DNA from: Alphaproteobacteria bacterium 41-28
GTDB lineage: Bacteria; Pseudomonadota; Alphaproteobacteria; UBA9655
Length of the DNA stretch: 64,000 nucleotides
Direction of reading: 5' to 3'
Assembly: GCA_001897795.1 (NCBI GenBank)
Contig: MKUL01000023.1
Location: 1 to 64,000 of the forward strand
Position 1 is the first letter of the stretch; the number at the start of each line of letters is the position of its first letter. Positions 1-9,037 of the stretch are shown piece after piece. The notes beneath the pieces are model-generated. The model ran no database searches, had not been told where the DNA came from, and worked only from the letters and a program-made list of their open reading frames with translations. A program made the position numbers and the translations under genes.

Positions 1-162
1 AAAACTCCTCGACATGGGATGATATCAAGTCATGATTTCTTCTGACAATAGTATTGTAACCATGTCTACGAATCACACAGATAAACTTTACTTACCATAA
101 CCTAAGTGAGAGTGGGTAAAGGCGGGTGACATCGATACTTGTCTGGCACCCCTCCTTAAAAA

Positions 163-696
163 TTAGTTCCCTATAGGCACATTCATAGGTTCCTTAGAGA
201 GGACTGAATAATAGTTTCCCTGTGTGTTTTTTTTATATAAACGATTCATTCCCAACCGGGCGTCAAATGCCCACTTATACCCTTCTTCTTCAAGTTTTCT
301 AATTTCTTCATTATCAGAGAGACAAATTACTCCATATTTTGCTCTGCGTTGTCTATTTTTTAATGATTTATTATAAATAATTTTATTTTTTGCTTCCTCT
401 TCTCTATGTTTTAGCGAATGCTCTATCTTGCCTGGAAGTTTATTTAAAAACGCTGTCAAAGCCTCTACTAATTCAGGTATGTCTTGCTGTGGTTGCCTAG
501 GAGCGGAAGAACTTGTGTTTCCTTCTTCTAAATCATCTAGCGCTTCGTCAGCCATCTGCGATAGCTCTTCTCGTGTTAAAGCTTTGCCCGGGAAGGAACC
601 TTTGGTATCTTCACGCTCTTCCATTGCCAGAACCGCAGAGGTTGCTAGAAAAGCTGCGCAAAAGGCGGTTAGGGTTATTTTCTTTGAATGTAACAT
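163..696 (-). CDS. Secreted hypothetical protein, AM-E class
   Basis: Precursor of 177 aa that I do not recognise. The ATG at 696 is chosen because AAGGAG lies 7 nt before it; the frame stays open 7 codons further upstream without a ribosome site. A Sec signal peptide covers residues 1-24 and ends SAVLA, followed directly by MEERED. The mature part is hydrophilic, starts acidic, and has a Lys/Arg/Glu-rich helical stretch in the middle (around residues 90-115) with no membrane segment. It is a single gene with its own upstream AT-rich region. The junction after the signal peptide is shared with at least nine other secreted proteins in this window. Export to the periplasm or beyond is inferred; the function is unknown. 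Confidence 0.75.
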   Translation of the reverse strand: MLHSKKITLTAFCAAFLATSAVLAMEEREDTKGSFPGKALTREELSQMADEALDDLEEGNTSSSAPRQPQQDIPELVEALTAFLNKLPGKIEHSLKHREEEAKNKIIYNKSLKNRQRRAKYGVICLSDNEEIRKLEEEGYKWAFDARLGMNRLYKKNTQGNYYSVLSKEPMNVPIGN

Positions 697-843
697 AATT
701 TTTCTCCTTTGAAACATAACAATCTTCTGTATAATTTATTTTTATTATATAGATATATCTTAACTAGTAATTTATAGGGAGAATGTCAAGGTGATTATTT
801 TTAATTTGATGGTCAGATCATGTTAATTATAAAGTTAATTTGT

Positions 844-1893
844 TTACGGCTCATCCATGCGCCAAAGACCCAAATCCATCGTCATTTCTTTTCCGATGAG
901 GTGATAATATTTTTTAATCCATTGATCGGCTGTTTCTCTTCCAACCTCCTTAACCGAGTTTAAAAACCCCCGGTCTGTTGTGTATTTCGTGTCGACTCCT
1001 AAACTTGCCATAAACTCTTCATTCTGGATGCAATGGAGGCGGACTTCAGCGAAAGGATTTTCTGGAGCAAGATGATCAGAGAACTGTTGAATTTGTCGGA
1101 TGCTTCGGATTTCGCGCATAAGATTTGCGTTAAATGTAATTTCATTTACGCGATCGAGGATTTGTTTTGGGGTTTTGGGAATGCCTGGATGGCGAATCGC
1201 ATTAATGGGAACAACGATAATATCTTTTGATTTACAATGATAAATAAGGGGTTCTAATACGGGGTTTCCCATAAACCCCCCATCCCAATAATAATTTTTT
1301 TTCCATTCGACAGCTTGAAAAAGATTTGGAAGACATGATGATGCGAGGAGAGTTTCCTCAGACATCTCATCATTGTGAAATACTTTTAACGCGTTTGTTT
1401 CTACATTTGTGCCACATGCAAAAAGTTTTATTTTTGTATTATTCTCTAGGAGTTTAAAATCAATCGTTTTAAGGAGGATTTCTTTCAGAGGGTTATAATT
1501 TAAGGGATTTGATTGGTAAGGAGACAGGGTTTGAGAAAGAATATCTCTAACCATATCAACAGGTGACCACCCAAAAAAGTTACTTTTAAAAGATGAGTGC
1601 CAAGCTTGAGAAGGGTTGAAAGCACCTGTGGATTCAGAGAGGGTATGCCAAAATTTGTCGAGTGCTTTCCTTGCGCCTTCATTTCCGCCTTTGAGGAGAC
1701 CACAGGCAATTGCGGCAGCATTTATGGCTCCTGCACTGGTTCCACTCATCCCTTCAATATCAAGCGTTTTTTCTTCTAAAAGTCGATCAACAACCCCCCA
1801 TGTAAAAGCTCCTTGAGCACCGCCGCCCTGTAGAGCGAGATTGACGGAAACCTTTTGAGGGGCTTTTACCTTTTCTTTTTCCTTTGTTTTCAT
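844..1893 (-). CDS. Patatin-like phospholipase
   Basis: Serine lipid acyl hydrolase of the patatin family, expected to cleave fatty acids from phospholipids by a Ser-Asp dyad. Visible motifs are the oxyanion loop GGGAQGA (residues 23-29), the nucleophile elbow GTSAG (51-55, Ser53) and the catalytic DGG (204-206). About 349 aa, a normal single-domain length. No signal peptide is seen; the first 15 residues are very Lys-rich. The start could be the TTG at 1905, but ATG 1893 with a GGAAG site is preferred. Bacterial patatins of this kind are often toxins delivered to host cells (ExoU-like) or housekeeping lipases; nothing here decides between them. Confidence 0.9.
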   Translation of the reverse strand: MKTKEKEKVKAPQKVSVNLALQGGGAQGAFTWGVVDRLLEEKTLDIEGMSGTSAGAINAAAIACGLLKGGNEGARKALDKFWHTLSESTGAFNPSQAWHSSFKSNFFGWSPVDMVRDILSQTLSPYQSNPLNYNPLKEILLKTIDFKLLENNTKIKLFACGTNVETNALKVFHNDEMSEETLLASSCLPNLFQAVEWKKNYYWDGGFMGNPVLEPLIYHCKSKDIIVVPINAIRHPGIPKTPKQILDRVNEITFNANLMREIRSIRQIQQFSDHLAPENPFAEVRLHCIQNEEFMASLGVDTKYTTDRGFLNSVKEVGRETADQWIKKYYHLIGKEMTMDLGLWRMDEP

Positions 1894-1969
1894 TGAATCT
1901 TCCAACCTTAGTGCGATCTTTCTCTTTTATAGAGTAGAAAAATTAAAGTTTGGTTAAGAGAGGTCTTTC

Positions 1970-2605
1970 TTATCCCACCAACTCAGCAATCACCTTCCGG
2001 AGAGGCTCCAGACCTTCCTTCTCGTGGGAACTCGTGAGAAGAGGGGTTGGAAAAGCGGCGGGGTGTTTCTTGAGTTTTGCTGTAAGAGATGTTATCAGCT
2101 CATCAAGATGTGTGGGCGTCGATTTGTCCGATTTTGTCAGTACAATTTGATAAGATACTGCAGCCTTATCCAATTCTTCCATCACGGCTTCATCACTCCC
2201 TTTGAATCCATGACGGCTGTCGATCAATAAAAAAACACGTTTTAAGGGAACACGTCCTTTCAAGTAATCCTGAATCAACCGAGACCAGATTTTGATTTTG
2301 GCTTTCGAAGCCGCGGCATAGCCATATCCGGGCATATCAACAATATAAAACCTTTTTCCAAGTAGGAAAAAGTTCAGCTGTTGGGTGCGCCCAGGCGTAT
2401 GAGAGACACGGGCGAGACTATTTCGTCCTAAGAGAGCATTGATAAGGCTCGATTTTCCTACGTTTGAGCGTCCTGCAAAAGCAATTTCCGGCAACGTGGG
2501 AGGCGGCAGGATTTCTATTCTGTCCGCTCCCGCCACAAATGTACATTCTTGGGCAAACAACCAGCGAGGATAGTCACTGATATTAGACAGCTTCTCGCTT
2601 GACAT
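1970..2605 (-). CDS. yihA: Ribosome biogenesis GTP-binding protein YihA/YsxC (EngB)
   Basis: TrmE-Era-EngA-EngB family GTPase needed for late assembly of the large ribosomal subunit. The G1 loop GRSNVGKSS is at residues 45-53, G3 is DMPGYGYA, G4 is TKSD. At 211 aa it is full length. The start overlaps the end of yidC by 23 nt on the same strand, the usual alphaproteobacterial arrangement, so the two are probably co-translated. Confidence 0.95.
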   Translation of the reverse strand: MSSEKLSNISDYPRWLFAQECTFVAGADRIEILPPPTLPEIAFAGRSNVGKSSLINALLGRNSLARVSHTPGRTQQLNFFLLGKRFYIVDMPGYGYAAASKAKIKIWSRLIQDYLKGRVPLKRVFLLIDSRHGFKGSDEAVMEELDKAAVSYQIVLTKSDKSTPTHLDELITSLTAKLKKHPAAFPTPLLTSSHEKEGLEPLRKVIAELVG

Positions 2606-4283
2606 GCCTCGCCTTTTTTCTTTCCGAGCGTTTCATAATCACCCACTGTTGAGCGATCGAGAGAGCATTGTTCCAAGCCCAGTAGATGACAAGACCCGCT
2701 GGGAATTGGGCAAGGAGGTAAGTGAAGAAGATTGGCATGAACAGGAACATTTTGGCTTGCACCGGATCGGCCGGTGGCGGGCTCAACTTTTGTTGCAAGA
2801 ACATGGTTATGCCCATAATAATGGGCCACGCACCAATCATGAGAAAGGAAGGTGGATCCCAGGGGATCAATCCAAAAAGGTTAAAGATGGTCGTGGGATC
2901 CGGTGCGGAAAGGTCGTGTATCCATCCATAGAAGGGAGCATGGCGCATTTCAATGGAGACGAAAAGAACCTTATACAAAGCAAAGAACACGGGGATTTGA
3001 ATGATCATGGGTAAGCAACCCGCCAAGGGATTTACTTTCTCCTTTTTATAAAGCTCCATGACTTTTTCATTCATTTTCATGCGGTCATCCGCGTAACGTT
3101 CGCGGACTTTTTCAATTTCAGGCTGTAAGTTCTTCATTCTTGCCATGGATTCATAAGATTTATTAGCGAGAGGGAAGAAAATAAATTTTATCAGAACAGT
3201 CAATGCTAAGATGGCGAGCCCAAAGTTTCCTAAAATACCTTTCAGAAATTCAAGGGCGTAGAAAATGGGTTTCGTCAGAAAGTAAAACCACCCAAAGTCA
3301 ACAGCCAAGTCAAAGTGGGTAATGCCAAGGGTTTCTTCATATCCGTCAAGGAGTCTTAAAACTTTTGCCCCTGCAAAAAAGTGGTCGGTGACTTCAATAC
3401 TTTTTCCAGGCTCTAAGGTCTGTGGATCTCTTTGGTACTGTGCCGTTATTAAGGTAGCTTCCCCAGTTCCCTGGCGGGTATAGAAGGAGGAGATTTCGGC
3501 CTTAGGATCGGGGACAAGAGCTCCAAGCCAATATTTATCAGTGAGACCAAACCATCCTTTACCTCTTGGGTTCTGCAACGTGCCAGTTTTTGCAAGATCG
3601 TCGAAACTTGGATCATGGAGTTTGCCGTTAAAAACCCCAACGGGACCCTCATGGAGAATAAAAAAACCAGAAGTTTTAGGCTCTCCCTGACGGGCTAAAA
3701 ATCCTTGAGGAGAGAGAGTGACAGGCGTCGTTCCTGTGTTTGATACCTTTTGTGTGATTGTAAACATGTAATGGTCGTCAATGGAAATGATTTGGTGGAA
3801 GGTAAGTCCCTGACCATTGTCCCATGTTAATGTAACAGGTGTTTGGGGTGTCAGATTAAGTCCATTGCTTTGCCAAAGGGTTTTCTCATTTGGAAACGTG
3901 CCTTGCTGCCCTGTCCAACCTAAACGTGCATAATAGGCGTTAGGAGCATTTTGGGGGGAGAGAAGGATAATCTCTGGGCTCTTAGGATTCACAGTTTCAC
4001 GATATCTCAGAAGGGTTAGGTCATCGAAAAGAGCTCCTTCTAAATTAATGGATCCCTTTACACTGCTGCTTTGAATTTGAAGTCGGTGAGGCGCTGTTTT
4101 TACCGCTTCTTCCCGCGTCAACGGTTGGGAGACAACGACTTGTGGAGTTGTCGTGTGTTGAGTTACTTGGGATGCATTTTGCGGTTCAACTTTCTTAGGG
4201 GCTGAAGGCATGAAATATTGAAATGCAAATAACACAGCGATTGAAAGGACAATAGCGATAATAAAATTTTTCTGGTCGTTCAT
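2583..4283 (-). CDS. yidC: Membrane protein insertase YidC
   Basis: Oxa1/Alb3/YidC insertase of the inner membrane, which inserts and folds membrane proteins with or without SecYEG. 566 aa: an N-terminal anchor (about 7-25), a large periplasmic domain (about 55-335), then the conserved five-helix Oxa1 core with a Lys/Arg-rich cytoplasmic hairpin (around residues 380-415) and a basic C-terminal tail. AGGAAA lies ahead of the ATG. It lies between yidD and yihA, as expected. Confidence 0.97.
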   Translation of the reverse strand: MNDQKNFIIAIVLSIAVLFAFQYFMPSAPKKVEPQNASQVTQHTTTPQVVVSQPLTREEAVKTAPHRLQIQSSSVKGSINLEGALFDDLTLLRYRETVNPKSPEIILLSPQNAPNAYYARLGWTGQQGTFPNEKTLWQSNGLNLTPQTPVTLTWDNGQGLTFHQIISIDDHYMFTITQKVSNTGTTPVTLSPQGFLARQGEPKTSGFFILHEGPVGVFNGKLHDPSFDDLAKTGTLQNPRGKGWFGLTDKYWLGALVPDPKAEISSFYTRQGTGEATLITAQYQRDPQTLEPGKSIEVTDHFFAGAKVLRLLDGYEETLGITHFDLAVDFGWFYFLTKPIFYALEFLKGILGNFGLAILALTVLIKFIFFPLANKSYESMARMKNLQPEIEKVRERYADDRMKMNEKVMELYKKEKVNPLAGCLPMIIQIPVFFALYKVLFVSIEMRHAPFYGWIHDLSAPDPTTIFNLFGLIPWDPPSFLMIGAWPIIMGITMFLQQKLSPPPADPVQAKMFLFMPIFFTYLLAQFPAGLVIYWAWNNALSIAQQWVIMKRSERKKARHVKREAV

Positions 4284-4390
4284 AACTACATTTCCTTAAT
4301 AGGATGAATTTACTGCTCTTATAAGGACCATCTTGGCCCTAGACGTCAAGAGAAGTATTTTTCAATGGCCTCGTTCTTACAATGTAAATC

Positions 4391-4666
4391 CTATGTAACA
4401 GGAGGGAAGAGCCCCTTATTTGACGGAGACTCATCTTTTACGGGATCAAATCCGTCTCCTCCCCAGGGATGGCAACGGCATAGTCTTTTCAAAGCCATAA
4501 GACCCCCCTGATAAGGACCATAATGCTTGAGCGCTTCAAGGGCATATTCGGAACAGGTAGGTAAATACCGACAGCGGGGACGAAGCCAGGGAGAAATGGT
4601 ATAGCGGTAGAAATAGATGAGGGCTTTGAAAAGGAAATTTATTAAGCTTTTCATCCTGGACCTCAT
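4391..4666 (-). CDS. yidD: Membrane protein insertion efficiency factor YidD
   Basis: Small amphipathic protein that helps YidC-dependent insertion. The family signature is clear: the block [13 protein letters not shown] with its Cys, and [12 protein letters not shown]. About 91 aa, normal length. The start is either ATG 4666 or the in-frame ATG 4654 (MKSLINF), which has an AGG-type site; the choice is open. It precedes yidC by about 107 nt and is separated from rnpA by an unrelated secreted-protein gene. Confidence 0.93.
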   Translation of the reverse strand: MRSRMKSLINFLFKALIYFYRYTISPWLRPRCRYLPTCSEYALEALKHYGPYQGGLMALKRLCRCHPWGGDGFDPVKDESPSNKGLFPPVT

Positions 4667-4831
4667 AATTTCTGAAGAAACTCGTTGATCTTATGACAAA
4701 TAAGGCCAACGAGGCTCAACGGAAGTGTGATATTTAGATGATAAGAGGTCAAGGCTTTTTATAAATAAATCGACCGCGGAGTAAAATAAAAACCATTTTT
4801 TCGCTTCAATCGGGCCTAGACGTCATTTGTG

Positions 4832-5863
4832 CTATGGGTAATCCTGATGAGGAGAAAAAGGAAGTCCCCTCATCCAACTCTGCATAATCGAAGCATCGAG
4901 GGGGGTAGGAGCTTGTTGTGGTAAGCTTGGTGCAGAGCCATCCTCAACCCAAGTTAAAGGTGTTTCTTGATATAAAGCGGGAGAACTTAAAGGAGCCAAT
5001 GGAATTTTTTTACTTTCTAAATCTTGGGGGCTCCTCGGCAAGGGGGGTTGAAATTGGGTGAGAGGTCTATTTTGTTTTGAGATGCCTCCCTCTTCGAAAT
5101 CCAGTAATTCCTGCAGTCGTCTCCCTGCTTCTTTATGGCCATGCCACTCAGCAATAGTAAATGCTCTTACTGCTTCGCACCAATTTTCCTGTCTTGCATA
5201 TTTACAGCCGAAGTTATACCTACCCGATGCTGTGGACTTAGACTTTTTTGGGTTGCGTTTCGCAATTTTAGCCAGTGTTTCTTGCTTTACTTCTTCGAAA
5301 GGTACCTGGGAATCCATACGCTGACCCGCGGCCTGTTCATAGGAAATTGGGGGTTGAAGAGAGTTAGACGGGGAAATCGATGAAGCTCGAGGCAAGCTTT
5401 GAGTCACCTCATCTCTAGAAAAATACAAGTTACAGTTTTGAAGTGAGACGAGATTTAAGGTAATTTGAGGCCATTTCGCGCTCTCAACTTGCTGAGGTGT
5501 CGGCAAGGATGGCAGAGCTGGAAGGGAAATCGGACGTGTTCCTCTTACATCCCTCGCATCAGTGGGGAGAATAATCCCTTCTTCGACGACGGTTTCAATA
5601 CTCTCTGTAGGTGTTTGAGGCGCGGGTGTTTCACTTAATTTCAGCAAGGCTTGAGCCAATTCATTTTGATTTAGTTTCATTTTTTTAGAATATGAGCGAG
5701 ATTGAGTTCCCTTCTCTTTGAGATTCTTTTTTACTACTCGTTTCCGCTTGGATGCTTGGGAAGAGACTTCTTCATCTTGATTCCCACCCTTACCCGACCA
5801 TACGGGCTCAGTGAGAGACATCATAACACTTATTAAGGCAAATAAACTAACTTGAAACTTCAT
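4832..5863 (-). CDS. Secreted hypothetical protein with a Sel1/TPR-like segment
   Basis: 343 aa from ATG 5863, which has AAGGAAAG upstream; the 21 extra in-frame codons before it have no ribosome site and lie over a TTGACA box at 5921-5926. Signal peptide residues 1-22 end EPVWS. The mature protein is Ser/Pro/Gln-rich and probably disordered, with a Lys/Arg-rich patch near residues 38-65. A short helical unit around residues 215-250 (GCKYARQENWCEAVRAF) resembles one Sel1/TPR repeat. The gene sits inside the normally tight rpmH-rnpA-yidD-yidC block, which suggests insertion. Function unknown. Confidence 0.7.
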   Translation of the reverse strand: MKFQVSLFALISVMMSLTEPVWSGKGGNQDEEVSSQASKRKRVVKKNLKEKGTQSRSYSKKMKLNQNELAQALLKLSETPAPQTPTESIETVVEEGIILPTDARDVRGTRPISLPALPSLPTPQQVESAKWPQITLNLVSLQNCNLYFSRDEVTQSLPRASSISPSNSLQPPISYEQAAGQRMDSQVPFEEVKQETLAKIAKRNPKKSKSTASGRYNFGCKYARQENWCEAVRAFTIAEWHGHKEAGRRLQELLDFEEGGISKQNRPLTQFQPPLPRSPQDLESKKIPLAPLSSPALYQETPLTWVEDGSAPSLPQQAPTPLDASIMQSWMRGLPFSPHQDYP

Positions 5864-5950
5864 AACAACCACTTTCCTTAAAAAACAATATTGATTAAAA
5901 ATAGAGAAACAAAAAAAATATGTCAATATAAAAATTTATAATAAACTGAA

Positions 5951-6295
5951 TTATCGCTCATGTAGTTTTATAAGCGCCTTCTCGAGCTCTTGACCCATTA
6001 GCGCAAAATTGCGTCTTAAAATTTCTTCCCTTGCAATGAATACATAATCAATCCCCGAACGACCCATTGCTGAAAGAATTTGGCTCAAAAGAGCCCGAAG
6101 GCGCCTTTTGGCTCGGTTGCGCTTGACGGCACCTCCCACTTTTCGGCTGGCTGTAATACCATAACGAAAGGGACCTTCGGGAGACCTTTGATATATTTGA
6201 ATAATAAAGGCAGGAGTCACATAGCGTTCTCCTGTTTTTGCCACATTTAAAAACTCTGACCGCTTTCGAAGACGTTCTAAGGGTTGGCTAGGCAC
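5951..6295 (-). CDS. rnpA: Ribonuclease P protein component
   Basis: Protein subunit of RNase P, which assists the catalytic RNA in maturing tRNA 5' ends. 114 aa, with the RNA-binding signature [10 protein letters not shown] and an early RLRKRSEF block typical of the family. The start is GTG at 6295, which overlaps the end of rpmH by 8 nt, so translation is probably coupled. Both genes begin with GTG. Confidence 0.95.
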   Translation of the reverse strand: MPSQPLERLRKRSEFLNVAKTGERYVTPAFIIQIYQRSPEGPFRYGITASRKVGGAVKRNRAKRRLRALLSQILSAMGRSGIDYVFIAREEILRRNFALMGQELEKALIKLHER

Positions 6296-6422
6296 TCAGG
6301 CGCGCGCGCCCCTTAGCGCGACGACGAGCGATGACTTTGCGCCCTCCGACGGTGGCCATACGGGCCCGAAAACCATGACGGCGTTTGCGGACTAAATTAC
6401 TGGGTTGAAAAGTGCGCTTCAC
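6288..6422 (-). CDS. rpmH: 50S ribosomal protein L34
   Basis: Too short for most ORF cutoffs but certain: a GTG start at 6422 opens a 44-aa basic protein beginning [18 protein letters not shown], with [13 protein letters not shown] near the end. This is ribosomal protein L34. It is the first gene of the rpmH-rnpA cluster and its TAG lies within the start region of rnpA. Confidence 0.98.
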   Translation of the reverse strand: MKRTFQPSNLVRKRRHGFRARMATVGGRKVIARRRAKGRARLSA

Positions 6423-6457
6423 GTTCCTATCTCCTAACTACATACATATTAAATTGG

Positions 6458-6487
6458 TGTATAAGCTAATTTGAAAGGAAAAGTCAA
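6458..6487 (-). promoter_or_regulatory. Predicted sigma-70 promoter of rpmH-rnpA
   Basis: Read on the minus strand, TTGACT (6487-6482) and TATACA (6463-6458) are separated by 18 nt, about 35 nt upstream of the rpmH start. It lies in the divergent gap between rpmH and the SDF-family carrier gene. Confidence 0.65.
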
Positions 6488-6572
6488 TTCCAAGAACGGG
6501 AAAGGGAATAAAATCCTTTTCATTGATGGGGGTTTTGAGTAAGTTAAGGCAAATTTTTTGGAGAGACACGTT

Positions 6573-7772
6573 ATGAAAGAGTTTGGATTAATTATAAAAA
6601 TAGTTGTTGCTATTGTTTTGATCACTTTTGTTGGGGACTGGTTTCCAGTAGGAATTCAACGAGCGTTCTTCACAATAAGCCTTTTCATGAAAGATACCCT
6701 TGGTTTTGCTATGCCATTCATTGTATTTTCTTTTATTTTTGCCTGTCTTTCAGCGTTTCAGAAACAAGCTCCCCTTTTGATTGTCATGATTCTGACGTTT
6801 GTTGTTTTATCTAACTTTATTTTTGTTCAGATCGGCTATTTCGCGGGAGATATCTTCTTACCCCACTTGGGATATAACGCTGCTTCTGCAGCGCAAAAAG
6901 CTGCTTCTGCTCTTTCTCCCCTAGAACCTTTCTTTACGATTCCTTTTCCGAAGCTGATGAGTCTGGATATAGCTCTTCTCCTGGGGACTTTAGCGGGCCT
7001 ATATGGCGCTTTTTGGGGAAATGAGAAGCTTGTCTCTTGGGGAGCCTTTTTAAGAGATATCTTTCAAGCTGGATTAACAAAGGTTTTTATTCCCCTGGTT
7101 CCTCTCTATATCATTGGCTTTTTATTTAAAATTCATCATGATGAATCTCTTATTGAGACATTTTCTGGATACGGTCCGATGATTGGTTTAATTGTCGTTA
7201 TCCAATTTTTGGCCATTATCTTTTTTTATTTCAAAGCCAACTTAGGAAACTTTAAAGATATCAGAACATCTTTAATGAATGTATTTCCCTCAGGGCTTGT
7301 AGCTCTTTCGACTATGTCAAGTATGGCAACCTTACCCCTAACCTTGGAAGCAGCAGAAGAAAATACAAAAAATAAATCCCTCGCTCAAATTATGATTTCA
7401 GCAACCGTAAATATTCATCATGTCGGGGATTCCATAGCTATCCCTATATTGATGGCTGTTGCTTTAGCCATGAACGGAATAGAGCCAATGAGTTATGGGA
7501 CTTTCCTTATCTTTTCCATGTACTACATGGTGGCTAAATTTGGTGTTCCTTCCGTTCCAGGAGGGGAACTTGTTGTTTTATTCCCCGTTTTATTGGGAGG
7601 GAATTTTGGATTCAATGATTCGATGAGTGGGTTATTAATGACACTTTATATTTTGATGGATCCTTTTATCACAGTTACGAACGTGCTTGCCAATGGAGCC
7701 CTTGCCATTTTCATGGATAAGATCTGTGGGCGGATGAAAACTTTTCAAACTGTGGAAGAAACTGCAGGGTAG
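6573..7772 (+). CDS. Dicarboxylate/amino acid:cation symporter (SDF/DAACS family)
   Basis: 399-aa inner membrane carrier of the GltP/DctA type, expected to import an acidic amino acid or dicarboxylate with Na+ or H+. The Ser-rich hairpin motif (STMSSMATLP, around residue 250), the HVGDSI block, the second hairpin VPGGELVVLFPVL and the DPFITVTNVLANG segment that builds the substrate site are all present. ATG 6573 has GGAGAG 8 nt upstream; the frame also opens at TTG 6558. For an intracellular bacterium this would import host carbon, which is inference. The substrate cannot be read from the sequence. Confidence 0.85.
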   Translation: MKEFGLIIKIVVAIVLITFVGDWFPVGIQRAFFTISLFMKDTLGFAMPFIVFSFIFACLSAFQKQAPLLIVMILTFVVLSNFIFVQIGYFAGDIFLPHLGYNAASAAQKAASALSPLEPFFTIPFPKLMSLDIALLLGTLAGLYGAFWGNEKLVSWGAFLRDIFQAGLTKVFIPLVPLYIIGFLFKIHHDESLIETFSGYGPMIGLIVVIQFLAIIFFYFKANLGNFKDIRTSLMNVFPSGLVALSTMSSMATLPLTLEAAEENTKNKSLAQIMISATVNIHHVGDSIAIPILMAVALAMNGIEPMSYGTFLIFSMYYMVAKFGVPSVPGGELVVLFPVLLGGNFGFNDSMSGLLMTLYILMDPFITVTNVLANGALAIFMDKICGRMKTFQTVEETAG

Positions 7773-7852
7773 TTTTTTTGAAAAAATATTGCCAAAAATT
7801 TGCCAATTACAATAAATTGTGATAATGTCGAGAATAAACAAGGGAGGATTTT

Positions 7853-8212
7853 ATGAAAAATACTTTTGGCTGGGTGCAATTAGGCTCCTCTGACCCTAAA
7901 AAGGCAAAGGATTTTTATAGCAAGCTTTTCAAATGGTCTCTGAATGAAAAAACAATGGAGAAGGGACACTCCTTTATTGAAATTGATGCTGGAGAAGGAC
8001 CCATTGCAGGGATTCATCACGCCGGAGAAAAAGAGCCTGTTTGTTGGACTCCTTTTGTGAATGTGGACGATATTCATGAATCCACAGACAAGGCGGAAAA
8101 ATTAGGCGCAAAAATTATTGTTCCGATCACAGACCTTGGGGGCGGGGAAGGCTTTTATAGTGTCTTTATCGATCCCACAGGCGCAGTTTTAGGACTTTAC
8201 GCAGAGAAGTAA
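7853..8212 (+). CDS. VOC superfamily (glyoxalase/bleomycin resistance-like) protein
   Basis: 119-aa protein made of two beta-alpha-beta-beta-beta units: FGWVQLGSSDPKKAKDFY opens the first and WTPFVNVDDIHESTDKAEKLG the second, ending FIDPTGAVLGLY. The fold is that of metal-dependent glyoxalases and dioxygenases, but the substrate is unknown. Strong GGGAGG site before ATG. The stretch that follows up to 8330 shows no gene. Confidence 0.8.
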   Translation: MKNTFGWVQLGSSDPKKAKDFYSKLFKWSLNEKTMEKGHSFIEIDAGEGPIAGIHHAGEKEPVCWTPFVNVDDIHESTDKAEKLGAKIIVPITDLGGGEGFYSVFIDPTGAVLGLYAEK

Positions 8213-8330
8213 TACTATTTATTTTTCTAAAAATGATGTAAGAGCCCAACTCTAAGGTGAGAAAGAGTGGACGATCTTCTTCATCGAAATTACATGCAAT
8301 AACAAGCCTCGGGATTTAATAATTACACCA

Positions 8331-8885
8331 TTACTCACCACATAACTTTTTTTGTGGAGCAGGAAGGTCTTTTGCATACTCTGAACTTCTTATGTAGGTA
8401 TCCAGTTCGTCGTTTGATTTTACGGTTGCCGAAGATGTAAGGCCTGTCTCACAGCCAGATTTATTGCATGTGTCTGTCACAATAACATAGGGTCCCTGGT
8501 TTTTTACGATTGAACAGGTACAGACAGCTTTAGAAGGATCGTTTGGATCTATAATACAAGGACTATCTAAACAGTTTGCCCATGGTCTTGCATTTGAGCA
8601 GCTCACATAACTTCCGATTGGATAATACCTTGATCTAACTTCCTTATAACCTTCTGGGGTTGTTTTTACATCTTGGCATGGCTTTTCTCCTGCAGAATAC
8701 CCAGTTTCTGTTTTGCAAAAGCAAAGTGACAATCCAGTTTGTCCTGGTATGGGAGAACACTTTGCTGTGGTACACAATGCATACTGACTTTTGCAGATGT
8801 AGGGGTTATCAGCTAAGGTGATTTGAGAGAGAAACATAAGGTAAGCTGTGAACAAGATAAGGGTGTTTAACAGACATTTTTTCAT
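8331..8885 (-). CDS. Secreted Cys-rich hypothetical protein
   Basis: 184 aa with a clear signal peptide (residues 1-25, ending TLA before DNPYIC). The mature part holds about 18 cysteines, including C-x-C pairs in CFCKTETGYS and CTCSIVKNQG, which suggests a disulphide-bonded exported domain. Two similar halves, each with a Cys-x-Cys core, may reflect an internal duplication. No known family is recognised. It lacks the Met-acidic junction of the other secreted group. Monocistronic. Confidence 0.7.
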   Translation of the reverse strand: MKKCLLNTLILFTAYLMFLSQITLADNPYICKSQYALCTTAKCSPIPGQTGLSLCFCKTETGYSAGEKPCQDVKTTPEGYKEVRSRYYPIGSYVSCSNARPWANCLDSPCIIDPNDPSKAVCTCSIVKNQGPYVIVTDTCNKSGCETGLTSSATVKSNDELDTYIRSSEYAKDLPAPQKKLCGE

Positions 8886-9037
8886 GTAATATTTCCCTGT
8901 TGTAGACCGTTTTTAAATGATATCATATTTTCAAATTCTGTGCACGCTTGATCAAAACTGGCTCATTTCCTTTCCCTGCAAAAGCTTGTGATTTTTGCAT
9001 TCCTGCCTATATATATAGAAATGAAAGGAAATAGGAT

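Noticed and set aside
2604..3014. 136-codon plus-strand frame inside yidC
   Set aside because: Complementary to the conserved YidC coding sequence and without its own start signals.
5058..5383. Plus-strand frames opposite the secreted protein gene at 4832-5863
   Set aside because: Antisense shadows; the minus-strand gene has the signal peptide and ribosome site.
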